From Evernia prunastri (lineage: Eukaryota; Ascomycota; Lecanoromycetes; Lecanorales; Parmeliaceae): a stretch of DNA of 64,000 nt. The notes below the pieces were generated by a model, which was given only the letters and a program-made list of their open reading frames with translations, searched no databases and had not been told where the DNA came from. This document shows positions 44,201 to 55,684 of the stretch, piece after piece; positions within the stretch are counted from its first letter, which is position 1, and each line of letters opens with the position of its first letter. The DNA is taken from positions 65,662 to 129,661 of the forward strand of contig NKYR01000058.1 of assembly GCA_003184365.1 (NCBI GenBank), written 5' to 3'. Both the position numbers and the translations under genes were made by a program.

Positions 44201-47200
44201 AGGGTCCGAGAATGACCGTTGACGACTTCATCAAGAACAATAGAGGTATCAACGATAATGCCAATTTACCGGATGAGTACCTTTCCGGCATCTACAACGA
44301 GATTGGGGCAAACGAGATTGTCTTGAATACGGAGCGTGAAACGGCTGCGGCTCTTGGCATGGTGCCTCAACCTGCTGCTGGTGGCATTGCCTCGAGAGTT
44401 GGTCATGCTTTTCTACAAGCTGGTCGAGATTTGCAGAGAGAGGCATATGCCCAAGCTTCGGAGGAAATGTCTAAAAAGGCGGAACAGAGGCTCCGCAATA
44501 TGATAAGGTCACAGCGGAGAACGACTGCGAAGAACGGAATGCCGAAGTTCATTCCAGCTACGTCATTCAAGCATGTTGGGCCAATGTTCGATGTTACCTG
44601 GATGTCATTCTTCTCTGGACTCTCTGGTCAAATGCAGACCACTCAGAACATTGAGGTTATCAGACTCTGCATGGAAGGCATCAAGCTAGCTGTTCAAATC
44701 GCCTGCTTGTTTGACCTCGACACCCCTCGAACAGCCTTTGTGACTGCACTTGCAAGCTTTACGAACCTCGGTAATTTGAGCGAAATGATGGCAAAGAATC
44801 TCGAGGCGCTGAAGGTGCTCATCGAAGTCGCTTTATCAGAAGGAAACATGCTCAAAGGTTCATGGCGAGACGTTTTGACCTGCGTGAGCCAGCTCGATCG
44901 ATTCCAGCTAATCTCTGGAGGGGTCGACGAAGGCGTTGTGCCTGATGTCAACAGAGCTCGAATACAAAAAGCACCCGCAAATGCACCTCGACGACCGCCT
45001 AATAGGCCACGGCCAGCTGCAATTGCGAACAACTCAAGCTATCACGTTGAGATAGCTCATGAGAGTCGATCATCGAATATGATCAGAAAGGTTGATCAAA
45101 TCTTCACAAGTACTGCTCAACTGTCTGGAGACGCTATTGTGCATTTTGTTCGCGCGTTGAGTGAAGTCAGCTGGCAGGAGATCCAATCTTCAGGCCAGAG
45201 CGACTCTCCGCGAACTTACAGTCTTCAAAAACTCGTCGAGATCAGCTACTATAACATGACTCGAGTCCGATTCGAATGGTCGAACATCTGGCAACTACTC
45301 GGCGATCACTTCAACGAGGTTGGCTGTCATTCGAACACCCACGTTGTGTTTTTTGCATTGGACTCATTGCGACAATTGTCAATGCGATTCATGGAGATTG
45401 AAGAGCTCCCAGGGTTCAAATTCCAGAAGGACTTCCTTAAGCCTTTCGAGCACGTAATGGCGAACAGCTCCGCGGTGACGGTCAAGGATATGGTCCTTCG
45501 CTGCCTGATACAGATGATCCAAGCGAGAGGACAGAACATTCGATCTGGATGGAAGACAATGTTTGGGGTCTTCACCGTCGCAGCTAGGGAACCATATGGT
45601 ATGGTTATAACTCCTAGCATGTTTGTACTACCGTTGCTAACGTGAGCCGCAGAGACAATCGTGAATCTCGCCTATGATCACGTCACTCAGGTTTACAACT
45701 CTCGCTTCGGAGTTGTCATCTCGCAAGGCGCTTTTGCTGATTTGGTCGTCTGCTTGACAGAGTTTTCCAAGAACCTCAAATTCCAGAAAAAATCTCTGGC
45801 TGCCATCGAGACGCTGAAGTCCACTGTTCCGAGAATGCTCAGAACCCCGGAATGTCCCCTCTCGCATCGGATAAAGCCTGTCACCAATGGGGTCCACGAA
45901 GAAAGAGACGCTCTACCCAAAGCGATCAGTAGGCAGACTCAGGAGGAACAGTTCTGGTTCCCTGTCTTGTTTGCGTTCCACGACATCCTGATGACTGGCG
46001 AGGATCTGGAGGTTCGATCAATGTAAATCTTGTACATCCTATGTCTTTGCCGACGCTAATACCCACGTAGGGCCTCAACTTATCTTTTTGATATTCTCAA
46101 AGAGTACGGTGGTGATTTCCCTCCAGATTTCTGGGACATACTCTGGCGCCAGCTGCTTTATCCCATTTTCATGGTGTTGAAGTCGAAGTCCGAGATGAAA
46201 AATGTCCTAAATCACGAAGACTTATCCGTGTGGCTCTCGACTACCATGATTCAGGCCTTGCGCAACATGATTACCCTCTTCACCCATTACTTCGAGTCTC
46301 TGGAATATATGTTGGACCGCTTCCTAGACCTCCTGGCCTTGTGCATCTGCCAAGAGAATGATACGATAGCCCGCATCGGAAGCAATTGCCTGCAGCAGCT
46401 CATACTGCAGAACGTGACGAGGTTTCAGCCTGAGCACTGGAGCAAGATAGTGGGCAGTTTTGTCGAGCTGTTCGAACGCACAACGGCGAACCAACTCTTC
46501 TCCGCAGCCACGACTTCCTCCGATTCTTCCAGTATCGCTGAGGACGAGGGCATTCGAAAACCATCTGTGGGAGAAGTTTCAAGTATTAAAGACTTACCTT
46601 TGACTACCTCGCCGACTATATCGACCTTTGCTAGCGCTGAGCCCGAGACTACGAAGCTGGACAAAGCCCCTCATGCGCCCAATGAGAGCGACGAGGCTAC
46701 TTTGCACGGATCTATGCGCTCAAGAGCAGGCTCAACGCGTACTAATATCTCGCCACCTCCAACCCCTTCGGCAGCCAATGCCGAGCTCGAAGATTACCGT
46801 CCACAATCCGGTCTCCAACAACAACCTATAGTAGTCACGGCAGCCCGGCGGAAGTTCTTCAACAAGATCATTACCAGATGTGTCCTGCAATTACTAATGA
46901 TCGAAACGGTCAATGAACTGTTCTCTAATGATGCAGTGTATGCTCAAATACCAAGCTCGGAGCTGTTGCGACTGATGGGACTTCTGAAGAGCAGTTACAC
47001 CTTCGCAAAGAAGTTTAACAATAATAAAGATTTGCGAATGAGGCTGTGGAGGGAAGGTTTTATGAAGCAACCTCCGAATCTGCTCAAGCAGGAAAGTGGG
47101 AGCGCTGCCTGCTATGTCAATATCTTGCTGCGTATGTACCACGATGAAGGCGAGGAACGTAGAAGAAGTCGCGCCGAGACGGAAGCTGCGTTGATACCGT

Positions 47201-47596
47201 ATGTCACCCTCTCCCTTCGGAACTCATCAAATGCTGACCGTTTCCCGCAGTCTCTGCGCCGACATCATTCGTTCTTTCGTCCTCCTCGACGAAACGCAAC
47301 CCCGCAACATTGAAGCCTGGCGCCCCGTCGTGGTCGACGTCATGGAAGGCTACACCAACTTCGCCCGCGAAGACTTTGAAAGACACATCGAGACCTTCTA
47401 CCCTCTCGGCGTGGACCTGCTCAACCGAGAGCCCGGGTCGGAAATCCGCATGGCGCTGCAGGCGCTCTTGCGGCGCATCGGGGAAATCAGAATCGGCATG
47501 CAGCCGAGGGAGCACACGCCGGTACAGACGCCGACGAGTCCGCGCAGCACGAGCGGCGCGTACTTTGAGAGGCGGAGGGGGAGTCGAGGGCGGTGA
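41286..47596 (+). CDS. SEC7: Sec7, large ARF guanine-nucleotide exchange factor
   Basis: Five exons: 41286-43067, 43117-45598, 45653-46022, 46071-47198 and 47251-47596, giving about 2035 residues with introns of 48-54 bp. An acidic, serine-rich N-terminus leads into DCB and HUS helical domains (residues ~160-760). The Sec7 domain is at about 820-1010, from FNFKPKRGIKQLITDGFI, with the catalytic Glu finger in FRLPGEAQKIDRFMLKFAER near residue 906. HDS repeats follow (DFWDILWRQLLYPIFMVLKS). Family knowledge: Sec7 activates Arf1 at the trans-Golgi to start vesicle formation. The intron 1 acceptor could be three bases earlier, changing one residue. Nothing is unusual. Confidence 0.95.
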
Positions 47597-48798
47597 GCGG
47601 GGGGGAAGGGAAGCTTTGGGACCGCCGCGGAGAAAGCAATCTCGAGGCGTACATGTATTCGATAGCGGTGTGTGTCGCGCTTTAGCGTCTGTCTATGAAG
47701 CGGGTACATGGATATGGGTATTTTCTCTATGCCGGCTTCTTCTCACTCATTCTGGCTGCTGGGAATAAGGATCGTTGCTCTCTCTATGCCTTTCTTGTAC
47801 TGAATATTTAGAAGAAGGACGGACGGATGGATGCCGCTTATAGACTCTTGCGCGCGACGAAAACAACGATACTTAGACCTTTCCCTGATTTTCACAGCGT
47901 CGTTGAATGTTGCTCCCTTCCTCTACCGCGGTCGTCTCCCACTTCGTTCGCTTCTTAACTCACATTGACCGCGTTTTCAAGCTTGGACGACGGACACGTG
48001 TCGAGGCGGGATTCAGCCCCTGCTCGCAAACTTCGCTCCTCGGCCTTCCCCCACTTCCTTTCCCCCCCTCTCCCCCCCGACTTCCCCTCTTTCTTCAAAA
48101 AGAGTTCGGCCAAAGACGGTTTTCGGTGAGCGTTGTGAAAAGAGGCGGTTGGGGACGTTTGTGTGATTGGGATGGGTTTAGTTGGTGGGATCGTGGGATT
48201 GGGGGATTCATGAGGGGTTGGGGGGGCGGGGAGGAGGGAGAAGGGTGTGGGGAGAGGGGAGAAGGGGGGAGGGGGGGAGGNAGGGGGGGGAGTGGAAGGG
48301 TGGAGTGGAAGGGTGCTTGGGCGTTGCGGTTGGGAGGGGGTGGGATTGGGGGTGGTGGGGTGTAGGGTAGGGTGGGATGGGATGGGATGGAGATGGGATG
48401 GGATGGGATGGGGGTGGGAAGGGGATGGGATGGAGATGGGATGGGATGGGATGGGATGGGATGTCTGAGGTGGGGTCGGGTAGGGTCGGGGTATTGCTGC
48501 GGTCGGTGAGGTGGAAGGGGTGCGTCTCGACGGGTTGTGTATAGAACGGATTGTGTGAACGTGAATGTGAATGGTAAGTGGGGGAGATGGAGATGGAGAG
48601 GGTAGGGGAGAGGGAGAGGGAAAGGGAGAGGGAGGGAACGAAGGAGGGAGGGAGCAGGGAGGCGGATAGTAGAGAAAGGGGTAGACAAGTTGGCATAGCG
48701 GATGATATATACCTAGTTACAAAGAGCCTGTGAGTTGTGAATAGGACGAAGAGGAAGAGGAAGAAGAAGAAAGAGCGAGCGCATGGCAGAGCCAAACA
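47597..48798. repeat. Strand-asymmetric G-rich low-complexity region
   Basis: Downstream of SEC7 the plus strand turns strongly purine/G-rich. A pyrimidine run lies at about 48048-48098, and long G runs lie at 48200-48300 with an N at 48281. TGGGA-type tandem repeats occupy about 48362-48465, and GGGAGA repeats about 48590-48660. Long ORFs here encode only Pro/Ser or Gly/Trp runs and are rejected. The sequence could form G-quadruplexes. Confidence 0.65.
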
Positions 48799-49207
48799 CA
48801 GGGCTGGCGATGGTGGAAATAGTTGGTTTTCGAGGGCAAACTGCACCAACTATCACATATGTGAAAATCAACTATTTTACTATCAGTTGCACTGATAGTG
48901 AAGCAGTTTTGATATAAAATTTAATTAGACGTAGAAAAAAAGTGTCGTAAGGCTGAGTGTTAAGACACTAACTCAAATAGAACGTCAAGTCAAAAACTCT
49001 ATCTCTCAATATCAAGAAATTTCTTCAATAATCATGAAAAATTCGGGTCTCAACAAAACTGCTTTACTATTAGTTGAATTAGTTGGTTTTGAAGTCAGAA
49101 CTGCATCAACTACCAACCGGAAGACCTCAAACTGCATCAACTATTTCGACAAACCAACGGTTTCACTGATAGTGGACCAGTTAGTTGGTGCACCATCGCC
49201 AGCCCTG
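48799..49207. mobile_element. hAT-type MITE (409 bp) with 17-bp TIRs
   Basis: The left end CAGGGCTGGCGATGGTG (48799-48815) is repeated in inverse orientation at 49191-49207. The 8 bases outside each end are GCCAAACA (48791-48798) and ACCAAACA (49208-49215), matching at seven of eight. CAGGG ends with an 8-bp target duplication are the hallmark of hAT transposons. The AT-rich interior holds AGTTGGT-type subterminal repeats on both sides and no transposase, so it is non-autonomous. Confidence 0.75.
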
Positions 49208-49670
49208 ACCAAACATGTAAACGGAGTGTCCACTCTACTCTAGCAACCAGGCGCCCGTGTGTGCCCAGAGCCCTGTAGAGTTAATACATAAGATCTAGAG
49301 CAGGGCAGGGTGGCATTTCGCGCCTGGTTGGCGACTTAGCCGATCCTGTGCTTCCGTTGGATGAATACTCTTCTCTTATTAATTATTACTCTACTTCACT
49401 CCTTAGAGAACGAAACGAAACAGCTTATCCTTCTAGGCGCTTTTTGCGGTAGGCGACGGGGGCGGGTGTAGGTGGTTCACAGAGAGGATTGCTGCTAGAT
49501 AAATGCATGGGCCTAGTTTTATTAATCGACTGCCGCCGTTTCTTTGCTTCTTGTCTCTACTTTGATAAATCTCAATTCAGTTCTTTTTTTGGCATTGTCC
49601 TTTCTCTCAGTCTCTTTCTGTCTGATACCTAGCGAATGCGCATTCGGATCTCAACACGAGTCCTCAAACC
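49208..49670. other. Promoter region of the secreted-protein gene
   Basis: This 463-bp region contains an imperfect inverted repeat (AACCAGGCG near 49244 against CGCCTGGTT near 49320). No other gene is seen. A pyrimidine-rich stretch lies just before the start at 49671, as is common in fungal promoters. Confidence 0.45.
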
Positions 49671-51058
49671 ATGTTCCTACGTAGCTGTTGTCTTGCGGTG
49701 TCCCTCCTTTCATCCTCTCTCGGCTCAACCAGCGTTATACAGCACACTGCAGAGGAATCTAAACTTCACGCACTGCCGCAGGAAAGAGCGTTGCCTATCC
49801 TGGTGAATCCATCGTCGCTCGGTTTGTTCAATGACTCTGCGATCGATGCGGCTACCATACGAGTGCAAACATCGTCAGGCAACGCCTTGAGGGTCAAATG
49901 CAACGCGCAACGGTACGGCGCCGGGCTGAGCACGCAGAGTTGCTTCAGCGCTCTGCGTCAGAGTCCCACGGGTAACGTGGAAGAAACTTGGTCTTACTCT
50001 TCGGCTGGCTTGCGGCCAGATGTAGAGCTACCGGTTGAGCTGTTTAGCGGTAAGCGCCTTCCTCCAAATAGAGATAAGCATGTCGTCACTGTATGATTGA
50101 ATGCGTGGTGCAGACGACGCAACTTGCATCTTGCAGCCTCATCTGATATACGACACAAAGGGCCAGATTGGTAAGGCAAGCGCGAGGGAAGTGGCCGAAG
50201 CGGCCAGGGCGGTCATCCAACAATGTGTCATCCAGAGGAGGATAGGAGGTACTGCGAGCGACATAGGTGAGCCAGGCCGCGGAAAATGGAGCGGATAACG
50301 GAAACACTCGTAGTGGTTCCATGGCTGATTCAACCAGCAACTTAAACGCTCTGTGTCGTCTCAAGCTAACAGAATTTGTCAGGAGGAAACAATAAGCTCG
50401 GAGTGGCTATTGCGCGATTCACGCCCCAGGTAACATGCGAGGGACCGGTGAACACGCCCTCGAGTTCTTGCCGGTACATCATAGATGAAATGTTGAGGGA
50501 CCCCTTCCGTGAGAAATTTGGGCTTGGAACAGATTCCAAAGTCGATGTTGCACTTCCACTTACACTCCAAGCGCGTGAGCAAGATCTCATATATACAATC
50601 TTTTCTCCCCCAACACTCACAATGGGGCTGACTTATGCCTGGGTTGTGGTAGCGGACGGCAAGTGTCAAGTCGTCATCAATACAGAAGGCCCGACAGTGA
50701 AATCGTCATGGGAGAAGGTGTGGGAATCCATTGAAGCCACAGTGGCCTTGTGCGTAAGGGCCGGTAAAGGAGGTAGATCAAAAGTTGCCTGTGAGTAGTC
50801 GTCCATCCGTACATACGTCTACATGACACTGATCTGTCCTCCCTAGCACCTACGGCAGGGTTGTATGTTACGGTCATGGACGAGCCAGCCTCGTCGAGGG
50901 TTATTGCAGTATCTGCTGAGGTCGCTTCGGGTCAAGGGTCCTTGCAGAGCGTATTGCCGCCAAGTTTTGCACAGCTGGAGAATCCGGAAGATTTGCCTGT
51001 GTCGTTCGTGGAGGGTCCGATGCTGCCCTCCCAAACGCCTTCTGGACTCACAACTTGA
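49671..51058 (+). CDS. Secreted eight-cysteine protein of a fungal family of unknown function
   Basis: Five exons: 49671-50049, 50114-50266, 50383-50574, 50653-50790 and 50847-51058, giving 357 residues. The first ~22 residues (MFLRSCCLAVSLLSSSLGST) form a typical signal peptide. The mature part has eight cysteines, probably four disulfides, in contexts such as DDATCILQP, VIQQCVIQ, DGKCQVVI and VALCVRAGKGG. The block DGKCQVVI...SWEKVWESIEA...GKGG is shared with many secreted ascomycete proteins I recall only as hypothetical. Intron 3 contains no stop and could be retained. The role is unknown; an apoplastic effector or cell-wall protein is possible but unsupported. Confidence 0.75.
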
Positions 51059-51261
51059 GCCAAAAAGCCCTGAAAAGAGCCAGTGTTAGAGTTGATGTGC
51101 GTGTATTGATCGCCGTTTGTGCCGACGACAGTTGCTTGCTAGCTGTTTGGGTATTTTGCAAGGGGTATCTCTTTGCGAGTCTTTGTACGATATTCATCCA
51201 CGGACGTAGCTGCGCTTGGTTGTATGCCGTGCGCTACTCACATTTATCAACTCATGCCGTC

Positions 51262-52580
51262 TTAAGCATCCAATGCCTTCTTTACAATCTCGCCTCCAAA
51301 CCAATCCCTCAGATCCGCAACAAGCGCGTCTGGACATTCAACAGCCGGAAAATGACCTCCTGTCTCCTGTTCCTTGTTGAACTGGACATTTGCAATCGCT
51401 TGGATCCAGTCCCTTGGCGGCATGGCAATCTCTTCTGGGAAATTGCTGATCCCGAGCGGTGTTGCCAGGTATGTTGTGAATGCATTTTTGGCGTTCGTAG
51501 GCCCAGACTCTTGATACGCAGCTTTGTAGTACCGCAGTCCAGGCGTGGCACCTTGCATCCAATGCATCATCACAAATGTCAGGACCTCGTCGTCGGGCAT
51601 GGTGTAGTTGGAGACGTCCATCCAGTCGTTAAACTTCTCGACCAACCATGCTAACAACCCAATAGGAGAATCCCCTAATCCGAATCCCAGACTCTGCGGG
51701 CGTGTGGACTGCTGTTTCATGTATCCGTTTCCCTCCTTCAAGAAATATTGCATCTTCTCTATCCGTTGTTTCTCGCGCTTCGTATACAGATATGAGTTCA
51801 GTATCAGCCTGCCCATTGTCAAGGGGGCTTTGTACCAAGCCGGCGGACCGCAGGGTATGAAATTGCAATGATACGCCTTGACATGCTGTGGGTATTGCAT
51901 CGCCAGACTCCGTGTGATCATTGCGCCCCAGTCTCCGCCTTGCGTCACAAACTTGTCATACCCCAGTACCTCTACCATGAGGATTTTGAACGCCTTCGCG
52001 GTCGTGACGGGGCCGAACCCGGACTTCTCCGGAGCGTCGCCTGGGCCGAAACCCGGGATACTTGGAGCAATGACGTGAAAGGCTTGTGTTTCGGGGGAAG
52101 AGGGTGTGGTGAGTGGGTGGATGATCTTGCGGGCTTCCAGGAAGGAGCCCGGCCAGCCTTGGACGAAGAGTAGGGGAATGGCGGAGGAAGAGGAAGAGGG
52201 ATGGTGGGCGAAATGAAGGATCTGTGGGCCATAGTCAGGCACATCTATCCTCACTTTATACTGCCTGAATTCTTGATTGATTTTTGCCTAGGAATTGAGA
52301 AGGTGGGTTAGCGATTGCAACGAGGGAAGGAAATTCCTGAGGACGGGAGTCACACTTCCTCGGCCCGCCAGTCATAATCATTCTTCCAATACTCGGCAAG
52401 TCTTTGCACGACCTTTACTTTGGCGCCCTGGGTCCAATCATGGTCGAGTATATCTGATTGTTCGTCGGGATAGCGCGCGAGCTGGAGCTTTTGTTCAGTG
52501 AGGGAGAGGAGGTCATCATTTATATGCAGCTTGTAAGGCAGGGGGTTGTTAATTTGATAATCTAGATATTCTTGTGACAT
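51262..52580 (-). CDS. Microsomal-type epoxide hydrolase (alpha/beta hydrolase with EHN domain)
   Basis: Two exons (52356-52580 and 51262-52287; 68-bp intron) give 416 residues. The N-terminal EHN segment (YPDEQSDILDHDWTQGAKVK) is typical of the family. The hydrolase core has FVQGWPGSFLEARKIIHPL in the oxyanion-hole position, the nucleophile Asp in TQGGDWGAMITRSLAMQYP, a cap region, and the catalytic His in TGGHFPAVE. Family knowledge: a covalent alkyl-enzyme forms at the Asp and the His activates water, turning epoxides into diols. The usual HGxP motif reads QGWP here. The same family includes juvenile-hormone-type and fungal detoxifying enzymes; the substrate cannot be told. No signal peptide is evident. 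Confidence 0.85.
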
Positions 52581-53284
52581 AGTTATTTGGTTGAAAGTTG
52601 TTGGCTTTACAATTGATGAGGACAGAGAGAGATTGGGTGTGAATGGATAAATATTACTCCGTACATTCGCCTAACCTTCCCCCATCTGTCATTATCCATT
52701 ATCTGATCTGATGTGCTGATTCAGCCGTTTAGTCTTCCCGCAGCTCCCTCATCAAAAGATTATCTTAGATATAGTCAGTCTTCTTGCAACTTGAATAACT
52801 TATGATTCTTCTATCATTCTTTCGACTTTTTTTTATTTATTTTTATTTATTTATTATAAAGACTCTCTTGCGCTACTCAGAATATCAAAACTTATCAAAA
52901 TCAATCCTATAAATATTGAGAAATATGGAGTTGAAATTGTTCGCCTTTCTAAGACCCCGGAACTAACCTCCTCGGGTGCACGGACTCGAAATCAAAACCC
53001 GAACTCTCGGAAGTCCGCAAGTACCTTACTCCGTATAGTGTATACAAACATTTATCTACTCGTACTCGTACTTGACATCACGCAATACTTAATACTTCAC
53101 TCATGCTATTCGTATTTTACGGCATGGTGATGTAATTTTTGACTCGTACTCGTACTCTCTACCCAGTCAATGTTTTAATCTACTTACACTACCCGTACTT
53201 TACGCGATGATGATGTAATTATTTACCATTCCCTTAATCCCATCATAAGACATAAGGTAGCTCATCGCTATTCTACTCCCTCTA
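52581..53284. other. Divergent intergenic region
   Basis: About 700 bp between the epoxide hydrolase start and the BLI-3-like gene. An AT-rich TTTATTTA tract lies near 52830-52855, and several ACTCGTACTCGTACTT-like repeats lie at about 53055-53210. No gene was found. Promoters of both genes are expected here. Confidence 0.5.
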
Positions 53285-54143
53285 ATGCCCTTTCTTCTTC
53301 CCTTAACTTCAACCCTCTCACCTTCAACTTCACTACTCTTCAAGCAATCCCTCAAAAGATCTCTTACCTTCGCCACTCAACTCACCCCACCAAGAGCTTT
53401 CACCACAGCATCAATTCTCAAGATGCCTGAAGAACTCAAAGCATCCCATATCGATTCCAAGACGGATCCCACAGTCGCCAATCAGTGGGATGATCAAACA
53501 CCCAAGAAGCAGCAAATCGATGAATTTTACAAGACCGTCGACGCCATGAAGATTGGCCTCTTGACTACCATCCGTGACAACGTCGGCCCCGTTGCTCGCT
53601 CCATGGCCGTTGCCAAGGTACTACCCATTTCACCCCTACCGGCTTTGTCAAATCACAGCACCTGAAAAAAGGTGACACATGTAGAAGATTAAGCTAACGC
53701 ATTCTGCAACCCAACAGCGCGAAGGTCCCGACTTCCTCTTCCTAGCCAACAATCACTCCACCAAATTCTCAGACCTCGCGCACAACAAGACCGCCCAGCT
53801 CACCTTCCAAAACTCCTCCTCGCAGGACTGGGTCTCCATCTCCGGCACCGTCACCACCGCGTCAAACGATGACCCCCGCATCAAAGACCTCTACTCCAAA
53901 GGCACGTCCGCTTGGTTCGGAGACCTGGGCGACGGCGTCCACAACGGTACCGCCGAGGACCCCCGCATGGCGATTATCGAGTTGAAGGCGAAATACATCA
54001 GCTATTGGAAGGCGACGGTTGGCACCTTGGGCTTCATCAAGGAGGTCGCGCAGGCCAGTATGACGGGCAAGGTGGCGGATACCGGCGCCCAGAGGCAGTT
54101 CGTGGAGGAGGATATCGAAGCGATGAGGAAGACGCCTTCTTGA
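53285..54143 (+). CDS. bli-3: BLI-3-like FMN-binding split-barrel (pyridoxamine-phosphate-oxidase-like) protein
   Basis: Two exons (53285-53617 and 53718-54143; 100-bp intron) give 252 residues. The core KTDPTVANQWDDQTPKKQQI, RSMAVAKREGPDFLFLANNH, SSQDWVSISGTVTTASNDDP and SAWFGDLGDGVHNGTAEDP closely matches Neurospora BLI-3. Family knowledge: bli-3 is blue-light-induced through the White Collar complex, and the split-barrel fold usually binds FMN or a related flavin. The first 46 residues (MPFLLPLTSTLSPSTSLLFK...) look like a mitochondrial presequence. Starting at the internal ATG at 53423 would give a 206-residue cytosolic form like the classic BLI-3 start. Which start is used is undecided. 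Confidence 0.85.
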
Positions 54144-55684
54144 GATGGGAGCGGACGAGCGTTGCTGAAGACGCGGGTTGCGAGGACGTGGGTTACGAGG
54201 CCCCCAGCTTAGCTTGAGAGGAATGCACACTGGGGTAAAACAAAAGCTAGGAGGATCCGAGACGAGGCAATGACGGTCATGTAATCAGGATTTCATCAAT
54301 TATAATGGTACATACATCAAATACACTAGCCCCCCCCATTCTGTCCCAGCAACCGAGACACGAGCTCCACCGGCTCCAACCAAGCTCAAGACGAACGCAT
54401 CACCCAAGCAGACAAGAAACGCAAGACGAACCTATGGATTGTCCGGAATACCACTCCATATCAATCATACATCCCCCCCCCTCCCCCAACCCAAAACACA
54501 TCAATTCCCAGCCCACAACTCAGTTCCCCCAAAAAAACAAAAAGAAGAACAAAAAAACAATCACTAGCAGTCCACCACACCGCTCTCACATCCCAACGAC
54601 TGGCAGCGCTGATAATACGTCTCGTCTCGCTCCCATGTCATGTCATGTCATGTCAAAAGCAATGCAGAGTGGGACTGAGCTACGTCACTCTGTACGCTTT
54701 CCCTCTGCGCCTCGAATTGATTCTTCGATAGCCCGTCCCAGCAACGAACGTGCTGGCGAGCGAAAGGTGAGGCGTGGGTACATGCATTCATTGCCCGTTC
54801 GTTCATTGCGTCTGCTGTCAATGTATCCATCGTTCATGCATCTCTCCCCATGCATCCCTCCCCAATCATCCTCATCCAACATCCATCCATCTATCATCCA
54901 TCGCCCATTCACACATATACATATACATCATCCAACCCCGCGCCAATACAACCCCCATACCAATACAACCCTGTGCCAATCCAACCCCTCATGCCAACAC
55001 AAACCCCAACCCAATACAAACAACCCCCCCGTTCAGATCCGACCCCGCTCGCACAGATGCAGGATGCAGTTCTGCAGCAGCACGTACTGCGTTTCGAAAT
55101 CCGTCGTCGAGGGGAAGTCGGGGATGGATGAGGGGGTGGATGAGGATGTAGGGGTTGAGATTGAGGTTGGGGTTTGGGTTGAGGTTGGGGTCTGCGAGTG
55201 AGGGCGGTGATGGTGGTGGTGGTGGTGGAGGTGGTGGAGGGGATGATGGGGAGAACGTTGTTGGAGGGGAGGAGGAGGTTGTTGGAGGGGAGGAGGAGGT
55301 TGTTGGAGGGGAGGAGCGGGTTGTTGGAGGGGAGGAGGAGGAGGTTGGAAGGGAGCTGGTTGGGGTCGGGTTCGAGGTTGGTAGCACTGTGGTTTGAGAA
55401 GAGGGAGAGGTCAACGTTTGGACGGGAGAGAGGTTCAGAGTTTTAGAGAATTGAAGTGAAGTGACGCTTTTATGCATTCTTGTTTTTCGTGCATTAAATC
55501 ATACGTTCATACATGTCATCCGTACATCCATCCATGATCCATACATCCATACATCAATACATCAATACATCATTAAAACCAAATAACAACGTGCGAGAAA
55601 AAGCGACAAGAAGGAGGGGGGAAAGAACATAAAAACAAGAAAACACAAGGAACAAAACGGCCCCCCCTCTCAACTTGTTCAAAC
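54144..55684. repeat. Low-complexity intergenic region with micro- and minisatellites
   Basis: No convincing gene in 1.5 kb. It includes (CATGT)n at about 54635-54656, CATCCATC-type runs at 54840-54920, CCAATACAACC repeats at about 54940-55020, and four copies of a 21-bp unit (GTTGTTGGAGGGGAGGAGGAG) at about 55257-55340. ATACATC repeats follow at 55500-55570. A 298-codon ORF (54305-55201) is made of these repeats and is rejected. Confidence 0.6.

Noticed and set aside
47907..48849. Overlapping ORFs of 150-213 codons on both strands
   Set aside because: They encode only Gly/Trp or Pro/His/Ser runs from the G-rich tract and contain an N; composition explains their openness.
54305..55201. 298-codon plus-strand ORF
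   Set aside because: It is built from CCATC, CAATACAACC and similar simple repeats, and overlaps other long ORFs in all frames; no protein family is visible.
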